From JADZFO01 sp964512635 (GTDB lineage Bacteria; 4484-113; JAFGCY01), in NCBI GenBank assembly GCA_964512635.1, contig CAZEJB010000008.1, forward strand, positions 55,777 through 119,776: a stretch of 64,000 nt of DNA. The letters are read 5' to 3'. The notes under the pieces were generated by a model that saw only the letters and a program-made list of their open reading frames with translations, made no database searches and was not told the DNA's origin. A program made the translations under genes and the position numbers. Of this stretch, positions 15,691-23,746 are shown piece by piece (positions within the stretch are counted from its first letter, which is position 1; every line of letters begins with the position of its first letter).

Positions 15691-16330
15691 TGAAGACAGC
15701 ACTCATCTCCACAGCCGCAACCGCCGTCGCCTCGTCGAGGCTCACATGCCGTCCCAGCAGCTTGCTCAGCGAAGTCACGCCCTTGCCCTCGAGCCCGCAG
15801 GGCACGATCAGCTCAAAGTGCGTCAGGTCAGTGCTGACGTTCAGCGCGAAGCCGTGATAGCTGACTCCGCCGCGGATCGCCACGCCGATCGCCGCCAGCT
15901 TGTCGTTGCCGACCCACACACCGGGGAAGCCACTGCTGCGCGCGGCGCTGATGCCAAAGTTCGCCGCCACGCCGATCAGCGCCTCTTCGATGCCGTGCAC
16001 AAAGGCGCGCACGCTCATCCCGCGCTCGCGCAGGCTGATAATCGGGTAGCCCACCAGCTGGCCGGGGCCGTGGTAGGTAATGTCCCCGCCGCGCTCAATG
16101 CGGTGCAGGTCAAAGCCGCGCGCGGCCAGCTCGGCATCGCCGACCAGCAGGTTGCTCTCCTCTCCCTGGCGGCCCAGGGTAATCACCGGCTCGTGCTCGA
16201 CCAGGATCAGCGTGTCCGGCGCAGAGCCCGCGACGCGCGCACGGTGCAGCTCAAGCTGCCGCGCCCAGGTTGCGGCAAAGCGCTCGCGTCCTCGGTTTTC
16301 GACTTGCAGACCGGTAAGCGGCTTATCCAC
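15659..16330 (-). CDS. lipB: Octanoyl-[ACP]:protein N-octanoyltransferase
   Basis: 223 residues. LipB moves octanoate from acyl carrier protein to lipoyl domains. Motifs: LVEHEPVITLGRQGEESNLL, RIERGGDITYHGPGQLVGYP, the lysine of VGNDKLAAIGVAI and the catalytic cysteine of IVPCGLEGKGVTS. The GTG start is supported by TAGAAT exactly six bases upstream. The last residues (RGAQSAPGN) are encoded by an arm of the GTAGGGGCG inverted repeat and the TGA lies in its loop, so the repeat has replaced the native end of the gene. Because the tail is beyond the conserved domain the enzyme should still work. No lipA nearby. Confidence 0.95.
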   Translation of the reverse strand: MDKPLTGLQVENRGRERFAATWARQLELHRARVAGSAPDTLILVEHEPVITLGRQGEESNLLVGDAELAARGFDLHRIERGGDITYHGPGQLVGYPIISLRERGMSVRAFVHGIEEALIGVAANFGISAARSSGFPGVWVGNDKLAAIGVAIRGGVSYHGFALNVSTDLTHFELIVPCGLEGKGVTSLSKLLGRHVSLDEATAVAAVEMSAVFSRGAQSAPGN

Positions 16331-16336
16331 CGGCGG

Positions 16337-16342
16337 ATTCTA
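16337..16342 (-). promoter_or_regulatory. -10 box (TAGAAT), leaderless spacing
   Basis: Six bases before the lipB GTG. Confidence 0.5.
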
Positions 16343-16427
16343 GCGCCTTCGGCGCCCGCGATCCTCCGATGACCCGCAAGCTGAGCATTTATGAAGAAGC
16401 TGCAAAGTTGTGGGCAATGCCCGCGGC

Positions 16428-16460
16428 GCTTTACATAAAGATCCTATAAATCAGGGGTAA
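16428..16460 (+). promoter_or_regulatory. Candidate Pho box upstream of phoB
   Basis: Three 11-bp units: GCTTTAC-ATAA, AGATCCT-ATAA, ATCAGGG-GTAA. The 7+4 bp spacing with an AT-rich tetramer matches the layout of known PhoB boxes, and the first half-site agrees with the pstS half-sites (CTTYAY). Suggests autoregulation of phoBR. Confidence 0.45.
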
Positions 16461-16579
16461 GCATCTTTACGGACGCTGGCAATGCGTGTAGCATCGGCCC
16501 CGAAGCCATCTGCACGCACCTTTACTGCTGCAAAGTGTCCCCGGCCTGGCTCAGGCCATCCCGGGGCGGAGGGACGACC

Positions 16580-17293
16580 TTGAAACGTGAAAACGTCTAT
16601 GTAATCGAGGATGAACCCGATATCCTCGAAGTCATCGAATACAACCTAAGCCGCGAGGGCTACCGGGTCGGCGCCAGCCGCGACGGTTCCGACGGCCTGC
16701 GCAAGGTGCGCGAAGAGCACCCTGACCTGGTGCTGCTGGACCTGATGCTGCCGAACCTTGACGGCATCGAGATCTGCAAGCGCCTGAAGAACGACCCGGT
16801 CACCCGGCCGATCCCGGTCGTCATGCTGACGGCCAAAGGCGAGGAAAGCGACATCGTTCTCGGCCTTGGCGTCGGCGCTGACGATTACGTAACCAAGCCC
16901 TTCAGCCCCAAAGAGCTCGTCGCGCGGGTCAAAGCCGTGCTGCGCCGCGGCCCGCTGAAGGAGAGCACCGACAAGCAGGAGCGCATCACCCTGACCGCCG
17001 AGGGCGGCTCAGTGGTGGTCGACGCCGGCCGGCACGAAGTGGTGATCGATGGTGAGAACATCATCTTCACCGCCACCGAGTTTCGCCTGCTGCACTACCT
17101 GGCATCCCACCCGGGCCGCGTGTTTACCCGCGAGCAGCTGATCAACCGCGTGATTGGTGAGGACGCGGTTATCATTGACCGTAACATTGATGTACATGTG
17201 CGCTCGGTGCGCAAGAAGCTGGCCCGCTACCGCGAGATGATCGAGACTATCCGCGGCGTGGGCTACCGCTTCCGGGACAGTGTCGATTTCTAG
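16580..17293 (+). CDS. phoB: PhoB-like OmpR-family response regulator
   Basis: 237 residues. The receiver domain has acidic pocket EDEP, phosphorylation site LVLLDLMLPNLDG (Asp 54), and VTKPFSPKEL with the conserved Lys; the C-terminal winged helix has FTATEFRLLHYLASHPGRVF and VDVHVRSVRKK-like IDVHVRSVRKKL. Next to a PhoR-type kinase and the pst genes, it should activate the phosphate regulon under phosphate starvation. The frame begins upstream at 16535, but TTG 16580 with GGAGGG upstream gives the family N-terminus. Candidate Pho boxes lie 120-150 bases upstream. The stop overlaps the longest phoR frame. Confidence 0.92.
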   Translation: MKRENVYVIEDEPDILEVIEYNLSREGYRVGASRDGSDGLRKVREEHPDLVLLDLMLPNLDGIEICKRLKNDPVTRPIPVVMLTAKGEESDIVLGLGVGADDYVTKPFSPKELVARVKAVLRRGPLKESTDKQERITLTAEGGSVVVDAGRHEVVIDGENIIFTATEFRLLHYLASHPGRVFTREQLINRVIGEDAVIIDRNIDVHVRSVRKKLARYREMIETIRGVGYRFRDSVDF

Positions 17294-17342
17294 ACCCGCC
17301 GACGGCGCCCCCGGCCCCGCTGGCGGGCCGGGGAGACCAGGC

Positions 17343-18686
17343 TTGAACTTACTGCGCAGCAGTTTCATGTGGCGCCTGATGGCAGCCCTGCTGCTGAGCA
17401 CGCTTTTCTGCATTGCCGTCGCTCTGTGGATGAACCCTTGGGTCGCACTTGGTTTCGCCCTGCTGCTGGCGACTGGGCTCGGCCTGTGGCTGAGCAGGCC
17501 GCTGGAGGAGCTGGCAGCCGGTGCGGCCAAGGCGGTGCAGGAAGGCGAAACCGGCGGCCTGCCGACCCTGCGCAGGGACGAGCTCGGCACCATCGCCGAG
17601 GCACTGAAGGAACTGGGCGAAGGCTCGCAGCAGCGTATCGCCGCGATCAATGAAGAACGCAACCGCCTGCTGGCGATACTCGGCGGGATGATCGAGGGCG
17701 TCATCGCCATCGACCGCGAAGACCGCGTGGTGCAGATGAACCGCGTGGCCGGCCAGCTGTTCCATGTTGAGGCCGAGCAGTGCATCGGCAAACGCATCTG
17801 GGAAGCCGTGCGGGTGCCCGACGTGGTCGAGACTTTCGCCGGCGCGCTGCAGCATGGCCGCGAGACCACCGGCGAACTGCGCCTGCCGGAAAAGGACCAC
17901 GACGTGCTGGTGGAGCTGTACGCTTCGCCGCTGCACGACGAGTCCGGCCAGCGCAGCGGCGCGGTGATGGTGCTGCACAACGTGACCCAGATCCGCCGCC
18001 TGGAGGGCATGCGCCGGGACTTTGTGGCCAACGTCAGCCATGAGCTCAAGACCCCGCTGACGGCGATCCGCGGCTTCGTCGAGACCCTGGTCGACGATAC
18101 TGAAATGGAGGATGTGCGCCGCCAGCATTTCATGCGCCGGATCAACGACCAGACCCAGCGTCTGAGCGCCATCGTTACTGACCTGCTTACGATATCCCGC
18201 ATCGAATCCGGCGGCACCGAGATGGAGCGTGAGGCCCTTGACCTGCGCGACGTGGCCCGCGACTGTGTGCGCCTGCTGGCCCCGACGGCCGAGGCCAAAG
18301 GCCTCCAGCTGACAGTGGAGCTGACGGAGGAGCCGGTACGGGTGCTGGGCGACCGCGAGGCCCTGCGCCAGGCCCTGAGCAACCTGGTCGACAACGCCCT
18401 GAAATACACGCCTGAGGGTGGCAAGGTCTGGCTGCGGGTGCGCACCGAAGAGCGCATGGCTGTGGCCGAAGTGCAGGACACCGGCATCGGCATCAGCCCC
18501 CAGGATCAGCAGCGGATCTTTGAGCGTTTCTACCGGGTCGACAAGGCGCGCTCGCGCGAGCTGGGCGGTACGGGCCTTGGCCTGAGCATCGTCAAGCACA
18601 TCACTCTGGCCCTGGGGGGCCGGGTCAGCCTGGACTCCAGCCTCGGCAAGGGCAGCACGTTCAGGATGGAACTGCCACTGGCGTAA
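17343..18686 (+). CDS. phoR: PhoR-like phosphate-sensing histidine kinase
   Basis: 447 residues from TTG 17343 (GGGGAG upstream); a GTG at 17280 overlapping phoB is the alternative. Two short hydrophobic segments (MAALLLSTLFCIAVALW and ALGFALLLATGLGLWL) are followed by HAMP-like residues, a PAS domain (LGGMIEGVIAIDREDRVVQM), HisKA (FVANVSHELKTPLTAIRG with the phospho-His) and HATPase_c (NLVDNALKYTPEGG, DTGIGISPQDQQRIFERF, GGTGLGLSIVKH). The lack of a large periplasmic domain is typical of PhoR, which senses phosphate through PstB and PhoU encoded downstream. It should phosphorylate PhoB. Confidence 0.93.
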   Translation: MNLLRSSFMWRLMAALLLSTLFCIAVALWMNPWVALGFALLLATGLGLWLSRPLEELAAGAAKAVQEGETGGLPTLRRDELGTIAEALKELGEGSQQRIAAINEERNRLLAILGGMIEGVIAIDREDRVVQMNRVAGQLFHVEAEQCIGKRIWEAVRVPDVVETFAGALQHGRETTGELRLPEKDHDVLVELYASPLHDESGQRSGAVMVLHNVTQIRRLEGMRRDFVANVSHELKTPLTAIRGFVETLVDDTEMEDVRRQHFMRRINDQTQRLSAIVTDLLTISRIESGGTEMEREALDLRDVARDCVRLLAPTAEAKGLQLTVELTEEPVRVLGDREALRQALSNLVDNALKYTPEGGKVWLRVRTEERMAVAEVQDTGIGISPQDQQRIFERFYRVDKARSRELGGTGLGLSIVKHITLALGGRVSLDSSLGKGSTFRMELPLA

Positions 18687-18696
18687 GGGAGATCAA

Positions 18697-18738
18697 ATCC
18701 AAAAGGAGCTAACAGAGCTAACTGAGTTCAACAGAGTT
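18697..18738 (+). repeat. Left 42-bp inverted repeat of the GxxExxY element
   Basis: Begins ATCCAAAAGGAGCTAACAGA and ends AACAGAGTT; 11 bases after the phoR stop. One mismatch with the right arm (T versus C at position 14). Confidence 0.9.
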
Positions 18739-18764
18739 TTCCAATAGAACTGTACCAGGCTGTT

Positions 18765-19166
18765 CTATGTCTGAGCTGCGTACTCTGCAGACCTGAAGTT
18801 GGTAACTCGACGGATACCCTCTTTCAGGTACTCAACATTAAAATTAAGAATCAGGCCGCGGTACAGTCCACTGAGACGCAGGTAAGTGTAGACCTGTGCC
18901 GTGTGGAGTCTTTGAAGCTGTTCAACGGCCTTAACCTCAAGCACCAGAGACCCTTCAACCAGGATGTCGATTCTAAGAGCATTAGGCACCACCAAGCTGC
19001 CGTATCGAATGTCCAACAAGTGTTGGCGTTTCACCTGTAGTCCGTGGCATTCCAACTCGTGGCACAGACATGCTTCGTACACGGATTCGAGCAAACCAGG
19101 CCCAAGGGACGAATGTACCTGCATGCCTGCAGCAATGACCTGGCCAGTGAGATCAGTAATAGTCAT
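18765..19166 (-). CDS. GxxExxY protein (PD-(D/E)XK nuclease-like)
   Basis: 133 residues. The family-defining motif is present: SSLGPGLLESVYEACLCHEL (G-L-L-E-S-V-Y). The nuclease-like core is complete, with RIDILVEGSLVLEVKAVEQL giving Asp, then E-x-K (LEVK), as in the PDDEXK_3 family. Members are small predicted nucleases of unknown function, often scattered in environmental genomes. Here the gene is bounded by 42-bp inverted repeats and reads against the flanking pho genes. TATAGT lies about 11 bases before the ATG on the minus strand. It is AT-richer than its neighbours, consistent with transfer. Confidence 0.9.
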   Translation of the reverse strand: MTITDLTGQVIAAGMQVHSSLGPGLLESVYEACLCHELECHGLQVKRQHLLDIRYGSLVVPNALRIDILVEGSLVLEVKAVEQLQRLHTAQVYTYLRLSGLYRGLILNFNVEYLKEGIRRVTNFRSAEYAAQT

Positions 19167-19199
19167 GCCAAAAAGATACTATAAAACACATCATCTGTC

Positions 19200-19241
19200 A
19201 ACTCTGTTGAACTCAGTTAGCTCTGTTGGCTCCTTTTGGAT
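19200..19241 (-). repeat. Right 42-bp inverted repeat of the GxxExxY element
   Basis: Reverse complement of 18697-18738 with one mismatch; lies about 110 bases before the pstS1 ATG. Confidence 0.9.
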
Positions 19242-19274
19242 CGGAATCTATCTCGTGTAAAGAACTGCGGAACT

Positions 19275-19292
19275 TCTTTATAAAGGCTTCAC
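19275..19292 (+). promoter_or_regulatory. Candidate Pho box upstream of pstS1
   Basis: TCTTTAT-AAAG-GCTTCAC: two 7-bp half-sites 11 bp apart with an AT-rich spacer, 62 bases before the pstS1 start. Confidence 0.45.
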
Positions 19293-19353
19293 GGGCGCGC
19301 GGTTTACTCCCAGCGTGCAGATAGACAGCTATTACAAGCTCCGGAGGAATCCG

Positions 19354-20511
19354 ATGACAAACACGAAGTTCTGGCCCCTGATCATGGGCCTGATCCTGCT
19401 GGCCGGACTGGCCATGCTGAGCGGGTGCCCAAAGAAGGACGCCGGCACCGACAGCGGCGAGACTCCCGCCAGCGGCGACAGCAGCAGCGATGCTAGCGGC
19501 GACACCAGCGCAACTCCGCCGGCCTCCAATCTCGCCGGCGCGGTCAACATTGACGGCTCCAGCACCGTTTTCCCGATCACCGAGGCGGTGGCCGAGGAGT
19601 TCATGGGCGCTAATCCCGGCGTCAATGTGACCGTGGGCATCAGCGGCACCGGCGGCGGCTTCAAGCGCTTCGGCAACGGCGAGACCGACATCTCCGATGC
19701 CAGCCGCGCCATCAAGCAGGAAGAGGCGGATGCCTGCGCCGCGGCCAGCATCCAGTTTGTCGAGCTGCCGGTAGCCTTTGACGGACTGACCGTCGTCGTC
19801 AACCCCGAAAACGACTGGTGCACCAGCATCACCGTTGACGAGCTGAAGAAGATCTGGGACCAGGGCTCGACGGTCACCAAATGGAACGAGGTGCGGGCGG
19901 ACTGGCCCGCCGAGCCGATCAAGCTCTTTGGCCCCGGCACCGACAGCGGCACTTTTGATTACTTCACCGAGGCGGTCAACGGCAAGGCTAAGCAGTGCCG
20001 CACTGACTTCACCGCCAGCGAAGACGACAACGTGCTCGTCACCGGTGTCGCCGGCGACAAGTATGCCCTCGGCTACTTCGGCCTGGCCTACTATGAAGAG
20101 AATATGGACAAGCTGAAGGCCGTGGCCATCGATGGCGGCAAAGGCCCGGTAGCGCCCAGCAAGGACACCGTGATGGACGGCACCTATTCCCCGCTGTCGC
20201 GCCCGCTGTTCATCTATGTCAGCGACAAGGCTGCTGCGCGGCCGGAGGTTAAGGCCTTTGTGGACTACTACCTCGACAACGCTGCGCAGCGCAGCGCCGA
20301 GGTGGGCTACATCCCCCTCCCGGACAGCGCCTACACCTCGATCAAGGCGCGCTGGACCTCCGCCACCTATGGCTCGCTGTTCATGGGCCAGGACACCATG
20401 GGCATGACCATCGACGAAATCCTTGCGGCCGAAGGCGGTGCTGGCGCCGGCGCTGAAGGCGCACCCGACACATCCGCCCCCAGCTCGGCTACCGGAGCCG
20501 GCGGCCACTAG
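19354..20511 (+). CDS. pstS: Phosphate-binding lipoprotein PstS (copy 1)
   Basis: 385 residues with a lipobox signal (LAGLAMLSGC). ATG 19354 is fixed by CGGAGGAAT five bases upstream. The mature part has the phosphate-binding signature INIDGSSTVFPIT-like (VNIDGSSTVFPITEAVAEEF), GISGTGGGFKRF, DISDASRAIK, and GTDSGTFDYFTEA; these contact the oxyanion. Ser/Asp-rich and Ala/Gly-rich linkers lie at both ends. It binds phosphate and feeds PstCAB. It is about 80% alike by eye to the second copy but has a lipid anchor and a longer tail, and it is separated from it by a strong terminator. Confidence 0.95.
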   Translation: MTNTKFWPLIMGLILLAGLAMLSGCPKKDAGTDSGETPASGDSSSDASGDTSATPPASNLAGAVNIDGSSTVFPITEAVAEEFMGANPGVNVTVGISGTGGGFKRFGNGETDISDASRAIKQEEADACAAASIQFVELPVAFDGLTVVVNPENDWCTSITVDELKKIWDQGSTVTKWNEVRADWPAEPIKLFGPGTDSGTFDYFTEAVNGKAKQCRTDFTASEDDNVLVTGVAGDKYALGYFGLAYYEENMDKLKAVAIDGGKGPVAPSKDTVMDGTYSPLSRPLFIYVSDKAAARPEVKAFVDYYLDNAAQRSAEVGYIPLPDSAYTSIKARWTSATYGSLFMGQDTMGMTIDEILAAEGGAGAGAEGAPDTSAPSSATGAGGH

Positions 20512-20604
20512 ACCCAGCAGTTCAGAGCATAATGAGTTTCTTCCGCAAGCACATGCCCGGGCCGGCGCTGAAGCAGCGCCCGGGCTGTGCCTGTACACAA
20601 GGCG

Positions 20605-20665
20605 GGCCCCAGGTCCGTCGCGAGCCGAATATGGCGCGACGACCTGGGGCCTTTGCACTTTTTTC
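20605..20665 (+). terminator. Rho-independent terminator after pstS1
   Basis: Long stem (GGCCCCAGGTCCGTCGCG at 20605-20622, complement at 20635-20651 with one bulge) followed by TTTGCACTTTTTT. It would end pstS1 transcripts before the second promoter. Confidence 0.85.
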
Positions 20666-20768
20666 ACTGAGCCAGCACAACGGTCTGCGTCAACGCAGCA
20701 CCCTATCCGACACTCGTCATATTCCTGCTTTTAGCCTCTGTAAGCAAATTGCTAAGAAATACATAGAC

Positions 20769-20790
20769 GCTTCATTTACGCTTCATGCCC
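20769..20790 (+). promoter_or_regulatory. Pho box upstream of pstS2
   Basis: Perfect direct repeat GCTTCAT-TTAC-GCTTCAT-GCCC, 11 bp period, 60 bases before the start. The layout equals the classic 7+4 PhoB box; a TTCAAT -10-like hexamer follows 10 bases after the second half-site. Confidence 0.6.
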
Positions 20791-20849
20791 TGCCTGTTCA
20801 ATCCTCCCGCGTGCAGATGGACTCAATTCGCACTTATGGGAGCAAGGCA

Positions 20850-21842
20850 ATGAACAAGCGTTTTATCCTCAGGACCGCCATTCTGGCGGGCATCGGCAGC
20901 GCTGTGCTGGCCGGCGGAGCCGCGCTGGCGGCGCTGAAGGGCAACATCAACATCGACGGTTCAAGCACTGTCTATCCGATCACCGAAGCGGTCGCTGAAG
21001 ACTTCATGGACGGCAACCCCGGCGTAAACGTGGTGGTCGGTATCAGCGGCAGCGGCGGTGGTTTCAAGCGCTTCGTGGTCGGCGACCTCGACATCAGTGA
21101 TGCCAGCCGTCCGATCAAGAAGTCTGAGGTCGACAAGTGCAGCGCCGCAGGAATCAGCTTCATCGAGCTGCCTGTGGCCTTCGACGCGCTGACCGTCGTG
21201 GTCAACCCGAAGAACGACTGGTGCGACAGCATTACCGTCGCCGAGCTGAAGAAGATCTGGGACCAGGGCAGCACGGTCAAGAACTGGAGTGATGTGCGCG
21301 CCGGCTGGCCCAACAAGCCGATCAAGCTCTACGGCCCCGGCACTGACAGCGGCACCTTTGAGTACTTTACCGAGGCGATCAACGGCACCGCCAAGCAGAG
21401 CCGCGCGGACTACACCGCCAGCGAGGATGACAACGTGCTGGTGACCGGCGTCGCCGGCGACCAGTACGCGATGGGTTACTTCGGCCTGGCCTACTACAGC
21501 GAGAACTCGGACAAGCTCAAGGCAGTGAAGATCGACGGCGGCAAGGGCGCGGTGGCCCCCAGCAAGGATACGGCCCGCTCGGGCAAATATGCGCCGCTGT
21601 CCCGTCCGCTGTTCATCTATGTCAGCGGCAAGGCGGCCAAGCGTGAGGAAGTCAGCAGCTTTGTGAATTACTACCTCGACAACGCGGCGACGCTGAGCGA
21701 GGAAGTCGGCTATGTCGCTCTGCCGGCCAGCGCCTACAAGACGATCAAGGCGCGCTTCAACAACGCTAAGTACGGCTCGGCCTTCAGTGGCAAGGACACC
21801 ATCGGTCTGACCATCGAAGAGGTTCTGGCCGCCGAAAAGTAG
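20850..21842 (+). CDS. pstS: Phosphate-binding protein PstS (copy 2)
   Basis: 330 residues. ATG 20850 begins a plain Sec signal (KRFILRTAILAGIGSAVLAG then AALAA); the frame upstream is open but is the terminator and Pho-box region. The mature protein has NINIDGSSTVYPITEAVAED, GISGSGGGFKRFVVGDLD, DISDASRPIKKSE and GTDSGTFEYFTEAINGT. Unlike copy 1 it has no lipobox, so it may be periplasmic and soluble or released. It heads pstC-pstA-pstB-phoU and has its own Pho box. Duplicate PstS with different anchoring may provide two affinities or locations. Confidence 0.95.
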   Translation: MNKRFILRTAILAGIGSAVLAGGAALAALKGNINIDGSSTVYPITEAVAEDFMDGNPGVNVVVGISGSGGGFKRFVVGDLDISDASRPIKKSEVDKCSAAGISFIELPVAFDALTVVVNPKNDWCDSITVAELKKIWDQGSTVKNWSDVRAGWPNKPIKLYGPGTDSGTFEYFTEAINGTAKQSRADYTASEDDNVLVTGVAGDQYAMGYFGLAYYSENSDKLKAVKIDGGKGAVAPSKDTARSGKYAPLSRPLFIYVSGKAAKREEVSSFVNYYLDNAATLSEEVGYVALPASAYKTIKARFNNAKYGSAFSGKDTIGLTIEEVLAAEK

Positions 21843-21896
21843 CAACCCTGCCCTGGCAGGTCAACCGCGGGCCGGGGCCCGCTGAAAGGGAAGGCA

Positions 21897-22826
21897 TTGG
21901 CACTTAACAGACTTGATCTGTCAGGCAAATCGCACGTAAGAGCAGGGGAGCAGGGCATCGGTGGTCTGCTGGCCGCCTGTGCCCTGCTCTCCATCATCGT
22001 TACCTTGTCGATCATCGTGATCCTGGCCGTGGAGAACTGGCACTTCTTCACCAACCACGAGTACAAGGTCACGATCCTCGAGTTCCTCACCGGCACCCAG
22101 TGGACTCCCAACTTCCAGGATAAGCACTTTGGCGTGCTGCCCCTGGTTGTCGGGACTCTGCATATCGCCCTGATCTCCGGCCTGATCTCGATCCCCATCG
22201 GTCTGGCCAGCGGGATCTACCTCAGCGAATATGCCAGCCCCGGGCTGCGCCGGGTAGTCAAGCCGGTGCTGGAGATCCTGGCCGGCGTGCCGACGGTGGT
22301 CTATGGCTACTTCGCCCTGAGCTTCATCACCCCGCTGCTGATCAAGCAGCTCTTCCCCTCCGCCGGCGTCTACAACTCTCTCTCCGCGGGCGTCGTGGTC
22401 GGAATCATGATCCTGCCGCTGGTTGCCTCGCTGTGCGACGACGCCTTCCGCTCGGTCCCGCGCAGCCTGCGCGAGGCGGGCTATGCGATGGGGGCGACGA
22501 AGTATGAGGTCAGCCTGCAGATCGTCCTGCCGGCCGCGATCTCCGGCGTGCTGGCCTCCTTCATCCTGGCCCTTTCGCGCGCCGTCGGCGAGACTATGGC
22601 GGTCACTATCGCCGCGGGCTCAACGCCGAACATGACGGGCAACCCGCTGGAATCGATCCAGACCCTTACCGGCTTCATCGCCTCGATCTCGATGGGCGAT
22701 ACGCCGGCCGGCAGCATTGAATATCAGTCGATGTTCGCCGTGGCCGGCGCCCTGTTTGTCATCACCCTGTCCATGAACTGGCTGGCCCAGCGCATCATGC
22801 GCCGCTTCAGGGAGGAGTACGACTGA
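21897..22826 (+). CDS. pstC: Phosphate ABC transporter permease PstC
   Basis: 309 residues, six predicted membrane segments, with the EAA loop LREAGYAMGATKYEVSLQIVLPAA that docks PstB. The TTG start follows AAAGGGAAGG. The stop and the pstA start overlap as TGATG, implying coupled translation. The protein forms the channel with PstA for phosphate uptake. Highly conserved segments such as LEILAGVPTVVYGYFAL and RAVGETMAVTIAAG confirm the assignment. Confidence 0.96.
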   Translation: MALNRLDLSGKSHVRAGEQGIGGLLAACALLSIIVTLSIIVILAVENWHFFTNHEYKVTILEFLTGTQWTPNFQDKHFGVLPLVVGTLHIALISGLISIPIGLASGIYLSEYASPGLRRVVKPVLEILAGVPTVVYGYFALSFITPLLIKQLFPSAGVYNSLSAGVVVGIMILPLVASLCDDAFRSVPRSLREAGYAMGATKYEVSLQIVLPAAISGVLASFILALSRAVGETMAVTIAAGSTPNMTGNPLESIQTLTGFIASISMGDTPAGSIEYQSMFAVAGALFVITLSMNWLAQRIMRRFREEYD

Positions 22827-23746
22827 TGAGCGTTGAAAGCAGCAGCCTGGAGGCCAGAGGCGGAGCGAGCGGCCTGCCCGGTGTGGCCTCCCCCACCCTG
22901 GCCCGCCGCAATGCCAACGAGCGGATCATGGCCGCCATCTTCGCCCTGCTTACCTGGGGCGGCGTGGCGGTGCTGCTGGTCCTGCTGATCCACATCGTCC
23001 ATGAAGGCTGGCGCTATGTCACGCCGCACTTCTTCACCAACTTCGCCAGCCGCAAAGCCGAAATCGCCGGCTTCAAGGCCGCGATTATCGGCAGTCTCTA
23101 CATGATCGGCCTGACGATCCTGCTGGCCATCCCGATCGGCGTCGCCGCCGCGGTCTTCCTCGAGGAGTACCTGCGCAAGTCGCGGCTGGCGCGCTTTATT
23201 GAGCTGAACATCAACAATCTGGCCGGCGTGCCTAGCATTGTCTACGGTATCCTGGGCCTGATGCTCTTCGTGCGCTTCTTCAAGTTCCAGGAGAGCATCC
23301 TGTCGGCCAGCTGCACCATGGCGCTGCTGATCCTGCCAGTGATCATCATCAGCGCCCGCGAGGCGATCCGCGCCGTCCCGGCCGGCATCCGCCATGCGGC
23401 CTTCGCCGTCGGCGCCACCCGCTGGCAGGTGGTCAGCCACCATGTCCTGCCCGCGGCCACACCGGGCATCGTCACCGGCGTGATCCTGGCTGTCTCGCGC
23501 GCCATCGGCGAGTCGGCCCCGCTGCTGATGATCGGCGCTGCGGCCTTCATCCGCTTTGCACCAAAGACCCCGATGGACCGCTACACCGTCATGCCGGTGC
23601 AGATCTTCTCCTGGCTGACCAAGCCGCAGGAAGCCTTTCACCAGGTGGCGGCCGCCGGCATCATTGTGCTGCTGGTGCTCCTGCTGGCGCTCAACGCCGT
23701 TGCTGTCATAATTCGTACACGGGCGGAGGCTAAGTACAAATGGTAG
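22826..23746 (+). CDS. pstA: Phosphate ABC transporter permease PstA
   Basis: 306 residues with six membrane segments; ATG overlaps the pstC stop by one base. The EAA loop is AIRAVPAGIRHAAFAVGATRWQVVSHHVLPAA; NLAGVPSIVYGILGLM and RAIGESAPLLMIGAA are family blocks. It pairs with PstC. The first 35 residues are a polar cytosolic extension. Its end overlaps the longest pstB frame by seven bases. Confidence 0.96.
   Translation: MSVESSSLEARGGASGLPGVASPTLARRNANERIMAAIFALLTWGGVAVLLVLLIHIVHEGWRYVTPHFFTNFASRKAEIAGFKAAIIGSLYMIGLTILLAIPIGVAAAVFLEEYLRKSRLARFIELNINNLAGVPSIVYGILGLMLFVRFFKFQESILSASCTMALLILPVIIISAREAIRAVPAGIRHAAFAVGATRWQVVSHHVLPAATPGIVTGVILAVSRAIGESAPLLMIGAAAFIRFAPKTPMDRYTVMPVQIFSWLTKPQEAFHQVAAAGIIVLLVLLLALNAVAVIIRTRAEAKYKW

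Larger units (their letters stand above)
18697..19241. mobile_element. 545-bp element: GxxExxY gene between 42-bp inverted repeats
   Basis: Arms at 18697-18738 and 19200-19241 are reverse complements over 42 bp with a single mismatch (starts ATCCAAAAGGAGC, ends TTCAACAGAGTT). They enclose only the GxxExxY gene and separate phoR from pstS1, splitting the phosphate operon. No transposase is present. It behaves like a small insertion unit whose ends are terminal inverted repeats; no clear target-site duplication was seen. See finding. Confidence 0.65.

Noticed and set aside
18697..19241. 42-bp inverted repeats as transcription terminators.
   Set aside because: The arms are 460 bp apart with a gene between them and no T-tract; they are not a single hairpin.
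20532..20850. Longer PstS2 from ATG 20532.
   Set aside because: The extra 106 codons cover a terminator and Pho box; ATG 20850 begins a proper signal peptide.
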